The notes: generated by a model not told the origin, from the sequence alone. 64,000 nucleotides of DNA from CAYWMY01 sp046352935 (GCA_046352935.1 JAXMGR010000004.1:62001-126000); one strand, 5' to 3'; counted from the stretch's first letter, positions 34,352-43,505 are shown. A program made the numbers and translations.

Positions 34352-35626
34352 TCAGCGGGCGACCGGGGCCGGGTCGAACTCGATGTGCAGTTCCTTGAGC
34401 GCGCGCAGCATCAGCCCGGGCATGTGGCTGAAGTCGTTCCGTCCCGGCGCGAGCCGGATGTTCCGGCAGCGGGTCAGGAGGGCCTGGAACCCGCGGTAGA
34501 GTTCGCGGCGTGCGAGCGGCGCGCCCACACAGGCGTGCTGGCCCGAGCCGAACGCCAGGTGCGATGCGGCGTTCGACCGCTCGATGTCGAACCGCGAAGG
34601 ACACTGGAAACGGCCCGCGTCGCGGTTCGCCGCGGCGAAGCGCACGTTGACGAGCGAATTCGCCGGGATCGTCACGCCGCCCAGCTCCACGTCGCAGGTC
34701 GTCACGCGGTAGAGCCCCTGCACGGGGGACTGCAGCCGCAGGGACTCCTCGATGAACGAGGGCAGGTGCCGGTTCAGGTCGCTCATGAGCAGCGTGTACT
34801 GGTCCGGGTTCTGGCACAGCAGCAGCACGCCCTCGGACATGGCGTTGGTCGCCGTCTCGCTGCCGCCCACGAAGATGTCCGAGAGCAGGTGGGAGACGAT
34901 CTCCGCGTGGCTGAGCGTGCTGCCGTCCTCGAAGCGCGTGTTGACGAGATCCGACAGGATCGAGTCGTTGGGCTCCCGGCGCAGGCGCTCCACGATATCG
35001 ACGAAGTAGTGCTGGAACTCGATTTCCTGGCGGATGCTCCCGGCCTCTTCCTCCGGTGTCTGCATCATGCTGAACCGCTTCACCCAGGCATCGGTCCAGC
35101 GCTTGATCCTCCAGATGTCGTCGATCGGCACGCCGACCTGGCCGCAGATCGCCATGAGCGGCAGCGGCACGCAGAGCGCGCGCACGAGTTCGCAGTGGCC
35201 GTCCGGCAGGAATGCGTCGATGAGGTCCTCCGCCGTCTTCTTGACGAGCGGATCGATCTCCATGATCTTCTTCGCGCGCAGTGCGTTGTTGAACAGCGCG
35301 CGCACGGCCTTGTGGCGCGGGTTGTCCATCAGCGACAGCGTGGGTTCCGGGACCCAGCCCCGGGCTTCGTACAGCTCGCGCGCCATGCGGGCGCGCTCCG
35401 GGTCGACCGTGTCGCGCATCCGCTCGATGGTCTTGCCGCTGCTGAACCGCGCGGTATCGAGCAGGATGCGGCGGATGTCCTCGTAGCGCGTCACGACGTG
35501 GCAGCCGGCGCGACGGTCGAAGAACACCGGCGCCTCGCGATGCAGCCGTTCATAGGCCGGGAACGGACACTCCTGCAGCGCGGGGTCGAGGAAGCTCAGG
35601 TCCTCCAGAGGTACGTCGTCGCGCAT
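34352..35626 (-). CDS. cytochrome P450
   Basis: 424 residues, usual for soluble bacterial P450s. The heme-binding loop is HLAFGSGQHACVGAPLARRE (Cys ligand), the K-helix ExxR is in EESLRLQSP, and the I-helix carries GGSETATNAMSEG. ATG start at 35626 was chosen because the N-terminal fold (FLDPALQECPFPAYERLHREAPV) begins there; the longer upstream frame runs into the SnoaL gene. It probably monooxygenates the same compound that the CoA ligase and Rieske enzyme handle. No ferredoxin is adjacent. Starts 10 bp downstream of the SnoaL-like stop. Confidence 0.94.
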   Translation of the reverse strand: MRDDVPLEDLSFLDPALQECPFPAYERLHREAPVFFDRRAGCHVVTRYEDIRRILLDTARFSSGKTIERMRDTVDPERARMARELYEARGWVPEPTLSLMDNPRHKAVRALFNNALRAKKIMEIDPLVKKTAEDLIDAFLPDGHCELVRALCVPLPLMAICGQVGVPIDDIWRIKRWTDAWVKRFSMMQTPEEEAGSIRQEIEFQHYFVDIVERLRREPNDSILSDLVNTRFEDGSTLSHAEIVSHLLSDIFVGGSETATNAMSEGVLLLCQNPDQYTLLMSDLNRHLPSFIEESLRLQSPVQGLYRVTTCDVELGGVTIPANSLVNVRFAAANRDAGRFQCPSRFDIERSNAASHLAFGSGQHACVGAPLARRELYRGFQALLTRCRNIRLAPGRNDFSHMPGLMLRALKELHIEFDPAPVAR

Positions 35627-35636
35627 CTGCCGCTTC

Positions 35637-36128
35637 CTATCGGTCGTAGGACGGGTCGGACCGACCCTTGCAGCCCCAGGTGAACTGGAACCCCTCCGAG
35701 TCGCCGAACCGGCCGGTGGCCGGATCGAGACGCGTGAGATCGAGCACGACGCGCCGGTGCGCGATGCGCCACTCCCCGTTGCGCTTCTCGAAGCGGTCGA
35801 CGTAACGGTTGTAGACCGTCGCATCGACGCCGCCTGCGCGGCTGAACGAGATGCAGTAGGTCTCGGTGTAGGCAACGTCGCCCCGCAGGTCGCAGGTGTG
35901 ATTCGCGATGACGTGCTGGCAGGGGATTTCCTTCAGGTAGTCGACGATGTAGTCGGCGAAGTCGACGCCACGGCCGGTGAACATGCCGTGTTCGTCGATC
36001 GCGTCGTCGAAATAGACGGACTTCAGCAGTTCGCGGTCGCCGCGGTCCACGCCGCGGCAGTAACGGACGAGTACGTCATGGATCTTCTGGCGATCCAGCA
36101 GCGCGAGCAGTTCCTCGTTTGCGGTCAT
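35637..36128 (-). CDS. SnoaL-like protein, first gene of the P450 unit
   Basis: 163 residues with the same VRYCRGVDRGDRELL signature and DPSYDR ending as the SnoaL-like protein at 14684. GAGGGGAAC lies upstream of its ATG at 36128. Homologues are isomerases, hydratases or partners of oxygenases in degradation pathways. It is the promoter-proximal gene of SnoaL-P450-CoA ligase-Rieske and the distance to P450 is only 10 bp, so the four genes likely form an operon. Confidence 0.9.
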   Translation of the reverse strand: MTANEELLALLDRQKIHDVLVRYCRGVDRGDRELLKSVYFDDAIDEHGMFTGRGVDFADYIVDYLKEIPCQHVIANHTCDLRGDVAYTETYCISFSRAGGVDATVYNRYVDRFEKRNGEWRIAHRRVVLDLTRLDPATGRFGDSEGFQFTWGCKGRSDPSYDR

Positions 36129-36297
36129 GTGTTCCCCTCGTGTTCTTCGTGTCGCGACGTCACACAGCCGTCTGCAGGCGCGGCAGGCCGGCACCGCTGC
36201 GGGGTCATGATAATCCGGAACGGCGTCGGGCAAGGCGCGTCCCGCGAACCGGGTCGGCTCCCCGGTACAACAGGGTCGGCCATCGAGATCGCGCCCG

Positions 36298-37893
36298 TCA
36301 GGTGAACCGCTCCCGGCCCGCTCGATCGATGTGATCCGCCAGGCGCAGCGCCAGGGCGACCAGCGTGAGTGTCGGATTCACGAGTCCGCCGGCGGGAAAC
36401 ACGGAGCTGCCGGCCACGAACAGGTTCGTCGTGCCGTGCACGCGCGCGTTCTCGTCGACGACCCCGAGGACAGGGTCGCGGTGCATGCGGGTCGTGCCCA
36501 TGTGGTGTTTGCCGCCGATGATGGCGGCCCGCCAGCTGGCGTCGTCGTCCGTGAACGCGGGCACGATGCGCCCGAGCCGATGACGCCGGAACGCGTCATC
36601 CATCAGGCTCATGAAACGCCGCATGCTGTGGATGTCCCGGTCGCTGAGCCGCCATTCGATGCGGGCACAGGGCCGGCCGAGGGTGTCGCATTGCGAACCG
36701 AGAGTCACGCGGTTGTCGAATCGCGATTCGGTTTCGAACATCGCGCGGAGCCACCAGCGTCGCGCGGGGCCGTTCGCGACGACGAGCTTGCGCAGGATGG
36801 CGACCGCCACGTGGCGGGGCGCCCGCAGCGCCCGGGCCAGGTGGGTGCCGCTCCCGCCCGGGACCGCCTTGCCGGTCAGCTTCGCGATGGCTTCGAGGAA
36901 CTCCCGCACTTCGCGGGTCGCGAACACCTCGTGTGATGCATAGCGGGGATAGAAGAGCAGGGCGCCGTTCTGCAGCTGCTCGCGATCGAGTACGGCCGGG
37001 TCGAGCGTGAGTGCACCACGGATCGAACACGTGCCGGCGCCATGCGCCGCACGCTGGGGGAGATATCCGTCCAGACGCAGGCCATGGCCGGCGGCTTCCA
37101 GGTAGCCTGGATCGGCGAACGCGTGGTCCGTGAAGAACCGGCCGACGAGACCATGGTCGTTGCCCGGCCCCTGCCCGGGGACGTCGCCGGAGAGGAGCAG
37201 CAGGCGGGCATTCTCGATGCCACCGGCCGCCAGCACGAAGCACCGCGCGCGAAGATCGAACCCGCGACCGCGCAGCGTGCGCACGGCCGCGCGTTCCACG
37301 CGTGTTCCGCTCTCGGCGAGGTGCAGCCGCAGGACGGGCGCGTGCAGCAGCACTTCGATGTCGCGCGACGCTTCGAGCTGCCCGCGGTAGTGCCGGCCGG
37401 CACGCAGCGCGCTGATCTGGAAGATCCACGTCCGGACGACGGCATCGTCGCGCAGGATCGGATCGAGGCGCAGGCGGGACGCCCAGGCATCGGTGTCGAA
37501 GTCGAGCACCGTCAGGCCGAGGAATGCCTGCGCGCGTCGATACCAGGGATCCAGCGCCTCGGGTCCGAACGGCCAGCCCACTCGTCCGTCACTCCCGCCG
37601 AAGTCCCGGGCTTCCAGCGGGCGACAGTGACCTGCCCAGACCTCCGTGGTGCCCCCCAGGGCACCGAGCCGCGTATCGCGCAGCGGCGGAAACGGGTCGC
37701 CAGTCGCTTCGCCTTCGAACAGGCGCTGGCTCGTGGCATCGAAACGCGTGCCTCCGGCCTCGACCAGCAGGACGCGACGGCCCCGGCTCCCGAGTTCGAG
37801 CGCGAGCGCGATGCCGGCCGCGCCGGCTCCGATGATGCAGACGTCCGCCGCTCCCGGGATTCCGGCGGCGGGATCCTGCGCGTCGATGATCAT
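36298..37893 (-). CDS. GMC-family FAD oxidoreductase
   Basis: 531 residues. N-terminal dinucleotide fold VCIIGAGAAGIALALELGSRG and the FAD Glu in LLVEAG. The substrate domain has AGGIENARLLLLSGD and HHMGTTRMHRDP, and the C-terminus GLVNPTLTLVALALRLADHI holds the FAD-binding helix. It oxidises an alcohol, sugar or lipid group using FAD. Start ATG 37893 overlaps the stop of the upstream phosphodiesterase-like gene (ATGA), so it is coupled to the flippase-like pair. Probably inner-membrane associated or cytosolic; no signal peptide. Confidence 0.92.
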   Translation of the reverse strand: MIIDAQDPAAGIPGAADVCIIGAGAAGIALALELGSRGRRVLLVEAGGTRFDATSQRLFEGEATGDPFPPLRDTRLGALGGTTEVWAGHCRPLEARDFGGSDGRVGWPFGPEALDPWYRRAQAFLGLTVLDFDTDAWASRLRLDPILRDDAVVRTWIFQISALRAGRHYRGQLEASRDIEVLLHAPVLRLHLAESGTRVERAAVRTLRGRGFDLRARCFVLAAGGIENARLLLLSGDVPGQGPGNDHGLVGRFFTDHAFADPGYLEAAGHGLRLDGYLPQRAAHGAGTCSIRGALTLDPAVLDREQLQNGALLFYPRYASHEVFATREVREFLEAIAKLTGKAVPGGSGTHLARALRAPRHVAVAILRKLVVANGPARRWWLRAMFETESRFDNRVTLGSQCDTLGRPCARIEWRLSDRDIHSMRRFMSLMDDAFRRHRLGRIVPAFTDDDASWRAAIIGGKHHMGTTRMHRDPVLGVVDENARVHGTTNLFVAGSSVFPAGGLVNPTLTLVALALRLADHIDRAGRERFT

Positions 37894-39434
37894 GCGCCGG
37901 CCAGGTCGCGGATGACGCGACCCGGCAATTGCGGATCCGGCGCAAGACCGAGGCGGTGACGGATGGTGGGCAGCAGGTCCAGCACATCATGGTCAGGCGC
38001 CCGCACGCCCGCGGCGATGCCGGGCCCTGCCGCGATGAACCAGCCGGGGCCGCGATGGTTGCCCGAGCGTCCCGACGGCAGGTGGTCGGGTACCACGAAG
38101 CGAAAGCCGGGCAGCAGCGCCGAGGTCAGGACGCGGGTGGACGCCGCGGTCGGGCCGGTCCACGGAACGATCAGATCCGGCAGCAGTTCGCGGCACGCTG
38201 CGGCCGGATCGGCGTCGCGCCATGCCCACACGGGGCGCCCGGCGATCGCGGCGCCGGTCGCCTCGTCGCGCAGGCTCGTCACGAGATCCGCGACCTCGCG
38301 GCAGACCGATTCGTATTCGTCGCCGGCGCCGACGACACCCTGTCGTTCGCGACCGCGCAGGTTGATGCGCAGGTAGCCGGCCTGGTCCATGGGCATGGGG
38401 AAGTACCGCGTGCGGCGCCAGTCGAACATGCGCCGTGACCACAGTTGCAGCAGGCTGTCATTGACCTCTGCCGGCAGTGCATCGAGCAGGGGGCGCAGCC
38501 AGTGATGGGGCAGCGACTGCTTGAGCCGGTACAGCGCGCCGCGGCGCGGTACCCGCCCGCTGCGATGCTCCTCGAGACGCAGCAGGACGTCCGGCAGCAG
38601 GTCCGACCAGCCGGGATTCGGTCCCATGCCGTGCACGGCACAGGCGACGACCACGGTGCGGGCCGGCGCGTGCGCGACGAGGCGGCCGACGGCTTCGTCG
38701 AGACTGCTGTAGAGGTCGGCGAGCGCGTCGGGCACGACGTCCGGGGCATCGCGGGAACGCGTGCCGGGCTCGACCTGCGAGCGGTCCCACAGATAGTGGC
38801 CCGCGCGATGCAGGGCGCCGAAGACGACGCAGGCGAACCGCCAGCGATGGCGCGACAGGGCGTCGACCGCGAGGTCGCGCAGCTGCAGCGTGGCGCGCCG
38901 CATCGTGGCGTCGAGCGCGGACAGCGATGCGTCGCTCTGCCGCCCGTACTGCTCGCGGGGCATGACCGGTGCGCCGAATCGATGCTCGACCTCGCGCCAC
39001 AGCCCCGCGGGCCAGGAGCCCCGGCACATCAGATCGTGGGTGCCCCAGCCACCGAGGTAGACGCCCCTGAAGGGGCGCGGCCGGCCCAGGACCATCGGCA
39101 CGTCGATGATCAATGATTCGATTCCCGCATCGTCCCAGCTTTCCCAGAACGGTACGGCAGACGTCCATGCCGGCGCGGGTGTCTCGATGCGCATGCGGTT
39201 CGGGCGCCACTGCTTGTTGTGGAACACGCCATGCGATGCGACGGGTCGTCCGGTATAGAAGGTCGGCCAGACACCTCCGGCGAACAGATCGGCGGGCGAC
39301 TCCAGACGGCCGGAGACGCCGTTTCGGGCGAGGGCGTCGAGATGCGGCAGTCGTCGCGCCGCAATGAGCTGCTGCACGACGGAGAAGTCCGCGGCGTCGA
39401 GACCCACCACGAGAACGCGCGTGTCGTCGCTCAC
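37890..39434 (-). CDS. alkaline-phosphatase-superfamily phosphodiesterase/pyrophosphatase
   Basis: 514 residues of the type I phosphodiesterase/nucleotide-pyrophosphatase group. VLVVGLDAADFSVVQ carries the first metal ligands, LFAGGVWPTFYTGRPVASHG contains the nucleophile (Thr/Ser in PTFYTG), and FGALHRAGHYLWDRS, VVACAVHGMGPNPGW supply further metal ligands (HxxxH-type). GTG start at 39434 overlaps the stop of the membrane protein (GTGA). The longer frame upstream is the membrane protein's shadow. Likely removes phosphate, phosphonate or nucleotide groups from a lipid- or sugar-linked substrate. Confidence 0.85.
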   Translation of the reverse strand: MSDDTRVLVVGLDAADFSVVQQLIAARRLPHLDALARNGVSGRLESPADLFAGGVWPTFYTGRPVASHGVFHNKQWRPNRMRIETPAPAWTSAVPFWESWDDAGIESLIIDVPMVLGRPRPFRGVYLGGWGTHDLMCRGSWPAGLWREVEHRFGAPVMPREQYGRQSDASLSALDATMRRATLQLRDLAVDALSRHRWRFACVVFGALHRAGHYLWDRSQVEPGTRSRDAPDVVPDALADLYSSLDEAVGRLVAHAPARTVVVACAVHGMGPNPGWSDLLPDVLLRLEEHRSGRVPRRGALYRLKQSLPHHWLRPLLDALPAEVNDSLLQLWSRRMFDWRRTRYFPMPMDQAGYLRINLRGRERQGVVGAGDEYESVCREVADLVTSLRDEATGAAIAGRPVWAWRDADPAAACRELLPDLIVPWTGPTAASTRVLTSALLPGFRFVVPDHLPSGRSGNHRGPGWFIAAGPGIAAGVRAPDHDVLDLLPTIRHRLGLAPDPQLPGRVIRDLAGA

Positions 39435-40477
39435 TCCGGGCTCTCCCGGTGCAGGCCGCTCCGCGACGATCCGGCTGCGGCGACCCGGCACGCGTGCGGG
39501 CCTTCCAGCGGCCCCGCACCGGGCGTGTTCGCAACGGACTCCCCGGTACGGGGGCGCTTCGACCCGGTGAGTTCGAGAAGTCCGCCGGCCAGCCCGACCA
39601 CTGTTGAACCCGCGAGGATGGTGAGCGACCAGGCGACCGCGTCCGTGGCCGGCACGCCGACCAGCGAACCGAGTCCCACCAGACTGGCCTCGCGGATACC
39701 GAGTCCCGCGACCGTGACGGGCAGAAGCAGTGCAAGTTGCAGCGCCCCGCGCATCCAGACAACCGACAGATAGTCGACGGGTGCGCCAACGGCACGCGCA
39801 AAGGCCCATAGGGCCGCTGCGTTGCCGAGTTCGCAAGCCGTGCTGCCGAGCACCACGACGCATCTGGCGCTTCCCGGCAACTGTCCGAATGCGGCGAGAC
39901 GCCTGATTCCGCGGGCGATCAGGCTGCGCGCGCGTCCGTCACCGGACGCGCGGGGCAGCAGCGCGCGCCAGCCCGGAGACCAGAGGAGACAAAGGACGGC
40001 GGCGCCCGCGATACACAGGCCGATGGTTACGGCCGGCGGCATCGCGCCCATGCGTGGATCGGCCGCGAGCGCCAGGAGTCCTGTCGGCACGAGCACCAGC
40101 AGCGCGACCCCACGGTTGATCACGACGGCGGCCGCGGCAGCGCCCTTCGCGGCGCCGAACTGGAGGTACTTCAGCCAGGTCGCACCGCCTCCGGCGAGCG
40201 CCCCGGGCAGGATCAGCGCGTAGAACTGCACCGCGAGCAGCATGCGGAACAGGGTGGCGCGACCGAGGTGCATGCCCTGACTGGCGGTGATGATCCGCAG
40301 GTGAATGGTGGCGAGTGCGCGATTCGCGAACTGGATCGTCAAGCCGGCCAGGAAGAGCATCCCGCTCGCGTCCACAAGAACGTCGAGGATTCCGCGCAAG
40401 GGCACGAAGTACAGCAATAGTCCGAGACTGCCGGCGGCAACGAGACACTTCAGAGCCAGTCGTGGCCCGGGGACCAT
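39431..40477 (-). CDS. LPG-synthase-TM-like multi-pass membrane protein (UPF0104 type)
   Basis: 348 residues with about eight hydrophobic segments, beginning LVAAGSLGLLLYFVPLRG and including FYALILPGALAGGGATWLKYL, which resembles the lysylphosphatidylglycerol-synthetase transmembrane (YbhN/AglD-like) region. The family includes flippases and proteins of polysaccharide or lipid biosynthesis. The Pro/Gly-rich, hydrophilic C-terminal 40 residues are lineage-specific. First gene of a coupled three-gene unit (membrane protein, phosphodiesterase, GMC enzyme); divergent from ubiC. Confidence 0.85.
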   Translation of the reverse strand: MVPGPRLALKCLVAAGSLGLLLYFVPLRGILDVLVDASGMLFLAGLTIQFANRALATIHLRIITASQGMHLGRATLFRMLLAVQFYALILPGALAGGGATWLKYLQFGAAKGAAAAAVVINRGVALLVLVPTGLLALAADPRMGAMPPAVTIGLCIAGAAVLCLLWSPGWRALLPRASGDGRARSLIARGIRRLAAFGQLPGSARCVVVLGSTACELGNAAALWAFARAVGAPVDYLSVVWMRGALQLALLLPVTVAGLGIREASLVGLGSLVGVPATDAVAWSLTILAGSTVVGLAGGLLELTGSKRPRTGESVANTPGAGPLEGPHACRVAAAGSSRSGLHRESPE

Positions 40478-40569
40478 GGACCAAGTCTAGCAATGGCCTC
40501 CTCGCCGGGACCACACCGGCGCCACATTGCTAGTATTGCGCGCGTGCCGCCGCCCGGGCGGCGTGCCGG

Positions 40570-41145
40570 ATGGATGGTTCTGCCCTGGACGCGATGCATA
40601 CACCGCCGTGGATCGGGCCCGAAGCGCTGCAACGCCAGGAAAGCGATCTGCGGTTCTGCGCCTGGCTGCAGTCGCCGGGACTGCTGACCCAGCGCATTCG
40701 CGAGACGGTCGGCGACGCTTTCAGCTTCGAGGCGCTGCGCGAATATTCGACGGCCGCGGCGCATGTCCGCGAGGTGGCCCTGCGGGCCGGGGAGGCCGTC
40801 TGGGTCGTCGGCCGGACCACGATCCCGCTTGCCGGGCTGCGTCGCGCGGCCTGGCTCGCCGAGGTCGGTTCAGTGCCGATCGGCGAAGCGCTGCAGGCCC
40901 GGGTCAGCGGCCTGGAGCGGTCTCCCTTCGAGTTCTGTCGTATCCCCGCCGGGCACGAGTTCGCGTACCTCGCCCTCGGGATCATGGGACTCGAACGGCC
41001 CTGGATCTGGGTGCGGCGCTCCCGCTTCCAGGTCGATGGGGCGCTGCTCGAGATCCACGAGGCGTTCAATCCCGGGATCGGCGTCCTCGGACCGGAGGCT
41101 GCTCCGGCGACGGAGACCTGTCGCAGCGCTCGTCAGGGCGGCTGA
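40570..41145 (+). CDS. ubiC: chorismate--pyruvate lyase (ubiquinone biosynthesis)
   Basis: 191 residues, slightly longer than the usual ~165. Family landmarks: FCAWLQSPGLLTQRIRETV, VWVVGRTTIPLAGLRRAAWLAEVG, PIGEALQARVSG and the IWVRRSRFQ/LLEIHEAFNP C-terminal pair, where the Glu of HEAF is the expected catalytic acid. It converts chorismate to 4-hydroxybenzoate, the first committed ubiquinone step. The partner prenyltransferase ubiA is not in the window. Either ATG 40570 or the Met eight codons later could initiate. Divergent from the flippase-like gene. Confidence 0.85.
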   Translation: MDGSALDAMHTPPWIGPEALQRQESDLRFCAWLQSPGLLTQRIRETVGDAFSFEALREYSTAAAHVREVALRAGEAVWVVGRTTIPLAGLRRAAWLAEVGSVPIGEALQARVSGLERSPFEFCRIPAGHEFAYLALGIMGLERPWIWVRRSRFQVDGALLEIHEAFNPGIGVLGPEAAPATETCRSARQGG

Positions 41146-41155
41146 GCGCCGCCGT

Positions 41156-41740
41156 TCAGGGCGTCCGGAACGGGGGCACGTCGGACAGCGCCGCGTAGGC
41201 TGCGGCCAGACCCTGTGCACGATGGTCCACCGAAATGGACAGGCCCTCCGCGCGCACGAAGTGGACGTCCTGGATGCCCAGGAACCCGAACATGAACCTC
41301 AGGTAGGGTTCGACGAAATCGCCGGGCACGTCGGCGGCGTAGAAGCCGCCCGTGCTCAGCACGACGATCACGCGTTTGCCTCCGGCCAGCCCCGTGATGC
41401 CGCTGGCGGAATAGCTGAACGTCCGGCCGGGCACGGAGATGCGGTCGATCCAGGCCTTCAGCGTCGACGGGATCGAGAAGTTGTACATCGGCACGCCGAT
41501 CACGAGGATTTCGGCGGCGAGAAACTCGGCGAGCGCGCTCTCGGCCCGGGCAGCTTCGGCGGAGGACTGGTTCACCAGCGTCGCGGCGGTGAGGTGGGGC
41601 AGCGGGTCCGCGTCCAGGTCGAGGCGGATGACACGGCCGTCCGGATGCTGCTCGCACCAGCGCGCGACGATGGCCGCCGTCAGTTCGCGGCTCGCGGATT
41701 CGCTGCGCGACGCGCTCGAGTCGATGTGCAGCAGTTTCAT
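41156..41740 (-). CDS. azoR: FMN-dependent NADH-azoreductase
   Basis: 194 residues of flavodoxin-like fold: LLHIDSSASRSESASREL at the N-terminus binds the FMN phosphate, VPMYNFSIPSTLKAWIDRI and the STGGF loop contact the isoalloxazine, as in AzoR. It reduces azo compounds and quinones with NADH. The start is the Met of MKLLHID at 41740; the frame upstream is open but not family-like. It ends 10 bp from the convergent ubiC stop and is 85 bp downstream of the VanZ-like gene. Confidence 0.93.
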   Translation of the reverse strand: MKLLHIDSSASRSESASRELTAAIVARWCEQHPDGRVIRLDLDADPLPHLTAATLVNQSSAEAARAESALAEFLAAEILVIGVPMYNFSIPSTLKAWIDRISVPGRTFSYSASGITGLAGGKRVIVVLSTGGFYAADVPGDFVEPYLRFMFGFLGIQDVHFVRAEGLSISVDHRAQGLAAAYAALSDVPPFRTP

Positions 41741-41825
41741 TCCCGGTCCCCGGTCCGGCAATGCCGGCACCCCCAGCATAGTGGAACCACCACCACGCCG
41801 GTATCCGACACCCTGCGGCGAGATC

Positions 41826-42806
41826 TCAGTCGAGGAACAGGCGCAGCAGGTGGAACTCGACTGCTGCGTTGTCCTTCGAGCGCAGCAGGATCACTGAATG
41901 GATGTGAGCGGTGTCGACGCGCGCCGCTCCCGTGGCGGCCGCGAGTCCGGCCAGCGGGACGGGAACGATGCGCCGCGCATGCGGCGGAATCGTGATCGGA
42001 TGCCGGAAGCCCGCCTTGCGATCCCGCCCCTGGCTCCGGTCGCGGATCCAGACCTTGAGCCGCAGCGGCTCGTCCGTGGGGTTCAGCAGGTCGAGGTTGA
42101 GCGTGCCGTAGCCGCGCCAGTCCGGCACCGGCTCCCAGAGCGCCACGGACCACGGTTTGCGCGGCTCGATCCGCACGTGCAGCGCCGTGTCGCCGCGGGG
42201 TCGACCCGGCGCGGCTGGAATACGCTCGCGCGCGACTTCGGCACGGCCCCAGTGGCGCAGGAAATAGCCGCTCTGCGGTGACCGGAAATCGACGAGTACC
42301 GGGAAGGCGAGTGCGCGCTCGGCGTACGCGGCGCCCGTGACCGCGAACGGCGCGAGGACGGCGAGCCCGCACAGGATGCCTGTGGCGAGCGCGGCGCGGT
42401 GCAGGGGCGCACCGCCGCCCTGCGGCCTGGTCACCGTTCGCGACGCGACCAGGAAGCCGCCGACGGCGAAGGCACCGAGCGCATCGCGGCCGAGGTCGCC
42501 CCAGGTGGCGTCGCGCCCGAGGGCGTACTGCACCAGCTCCGTCGTCGCGCCGAGGGCGATGGCGAGGGCCACGGCGATTCCTGCGGCGAGGAGCGGCCGC
42601 GCCGAGAGCACCGCGACGGCGCTCAGCAGCGCGAACACCACCAGCGTCACGGCGGCGAACGCCGGACCGTGCGCGGCGTTGCCGAGATCCGAAGCCCACA
42701 TCGACGGGCCCGGCAGCCGGCCGAACACGACCAGCGCCAGCAGCGCGAGGCAGACAATGGCGAGCGCGGGGCGCGACGCCGGGCGCGCGGCCGGAGCTTC
42801 CCGCAT
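41826..42806 (-). CDS. VanZ-like membrane protein with C-terminal beta-sandwich-like domain
   Basis: 326 residues. N-terminal ~115 residues hold four hydrophobic helices with VanZ-type features (TELVQYALGRDATWGDLGRDALG). After one more helix (~130-150) the C-terminal half is soluble and predicted beta-rich (GYGTLNLDLLNPTDEPLRLKVWIRD), reminiscent of carbohydrate-binding modules. The ATG at 42806 overlaps the dodecin stop by one base (TGATG), so the two genes are coupled. Function unknown; VanZ homologues occur in teicoplanin resistance and in surface-polymer clusters. Confidence 0.82.
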   Translation of the reverse strand: MREAPAARPASRPALAIVCLALLALVVFGRLPGPSMWASDLGNAAHGPAFAAVTLVVFALLSAVAVLSARPLLAAGIAVALAIALGATTELVQYALGRDATWGDLGRDALGAFAVGGFLVASRTVTRPQGGGAPLHRAALATGILCGLAVLAPFAVTGAAYAERALAFPVLVDFRSPQSGYFLRHWGRAEVARERIPAAPGRPRGDTALHVRIEPRKPWSVALWEPVPDWRGYGTLNLDLLNPTDEPLRLKVWIRDRSQGRDRKAGFRHPITIPPHARRIVPVPLAGLAAATGAARVDTAHIHSVILLRSKDNAAVEFHLLRLFLD

Positions 42807-43012
42807 CAGTCGAGCGTGAACCCGACGTCGAGAGTCACCTGCCAGTGCCCGATGTCGCTGCCGTTGATGTCGCCCCGGATCTCGGTGATCTTGAACCAGC
42901 GCAGGTTGTGGATGGTCTCGCTCGCCTTGTGGACGGCGACGCGCACCGCATCGTCGGAGCTCTTCGTCGATGTGCCGGTGATCTGGATGATCTTGTACAC
43001 GTGGTGGGGCAT
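42806..43012 (-). CDS. dodecin (flavin-binding)
   Basis: 68 residues, the usual dodecin length. MPHHVYKIIQITGTS, the helical DDAVRVAVHKASETIHNL and the LRWFKITEIRGDINGSD loop with the flavin-stacking Trp are present, ending in VTLDVGFTLD. Dodecins form dodecamers that store flavins and CoA. Start ATG 43012 (the longer 80-aa form adds a doubtful N-terminus). Directly coupled to the VanZ-like gene. Confidence 0.93.
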   Translation of the reverse strand: MPHHVYKIIQITGTSTKSSDDAVRVAVHKASETIHNLRWFKITEIRGDINGSDIGHWQVTLDVGFTLD

Positions 43013-43505
43013 GACACGGTCCTCCGACGCTGGATGAACGCCGCTCATGGTACGCCGGAGTCCGCGTGCGCGGCACGTCGCGCCTGTGGGACGGGCGTCG
43101 GCATCGCGCGGTTGGAACGGCTACGAGCGCCCCGTCGCGCGCGGTTCCACGTCAATCGGCGTCAAGTTGCGTATTGCCGCAACGGTGCGGCGGTTGATGC
43201 GGATGGTCGACCGGCCGCGGGTGCAGCACACTGCATGCACCTCGTAGGAAGAGCGCAACGGAATACGAGGTTGCGACAGCGGTCCCGACCCAGCCCCCTC
43301 GGTCGGGGCCGCAACTTTTTTGGGCTCCCCGAAAACCAGAATGCCGAGCTCCATCGTCCGGCGGGATCTTGGCGTGGCGCCCGTCCTGTGCTCTGATCGC
43401 TCCACACCAGGACACCCGTTGTATCGGGTGCGGTCACGTCGCTTCGGACGCTACCGATAGTGAGGTACACCCGAAAGCGGTGATGACATTTCCAGGGAGG
43501 GGAAT
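43013..43505. other. intergenic region upstream of the S9 peptidase pair
   Basis: 493 bp between dodecin (minus) and the first S9 peptidase (plus). It should contain both promoters. A weak hairpin (CCGACC 43285-43290 / GGTCGG 43301-43306) is followed by T6 at 43316-43321. A minus-strand frame of 94 codons (43121-43405) has no recognisable homology, so it is not called as a gene. Confidence 0.5.

Noticed and set aside
43121..43405. 94-codon minus-strand frame in the dodecin-S9 gap
   Set aside because: No recognisable homology and no clear ribosome site; treated as intergenic.
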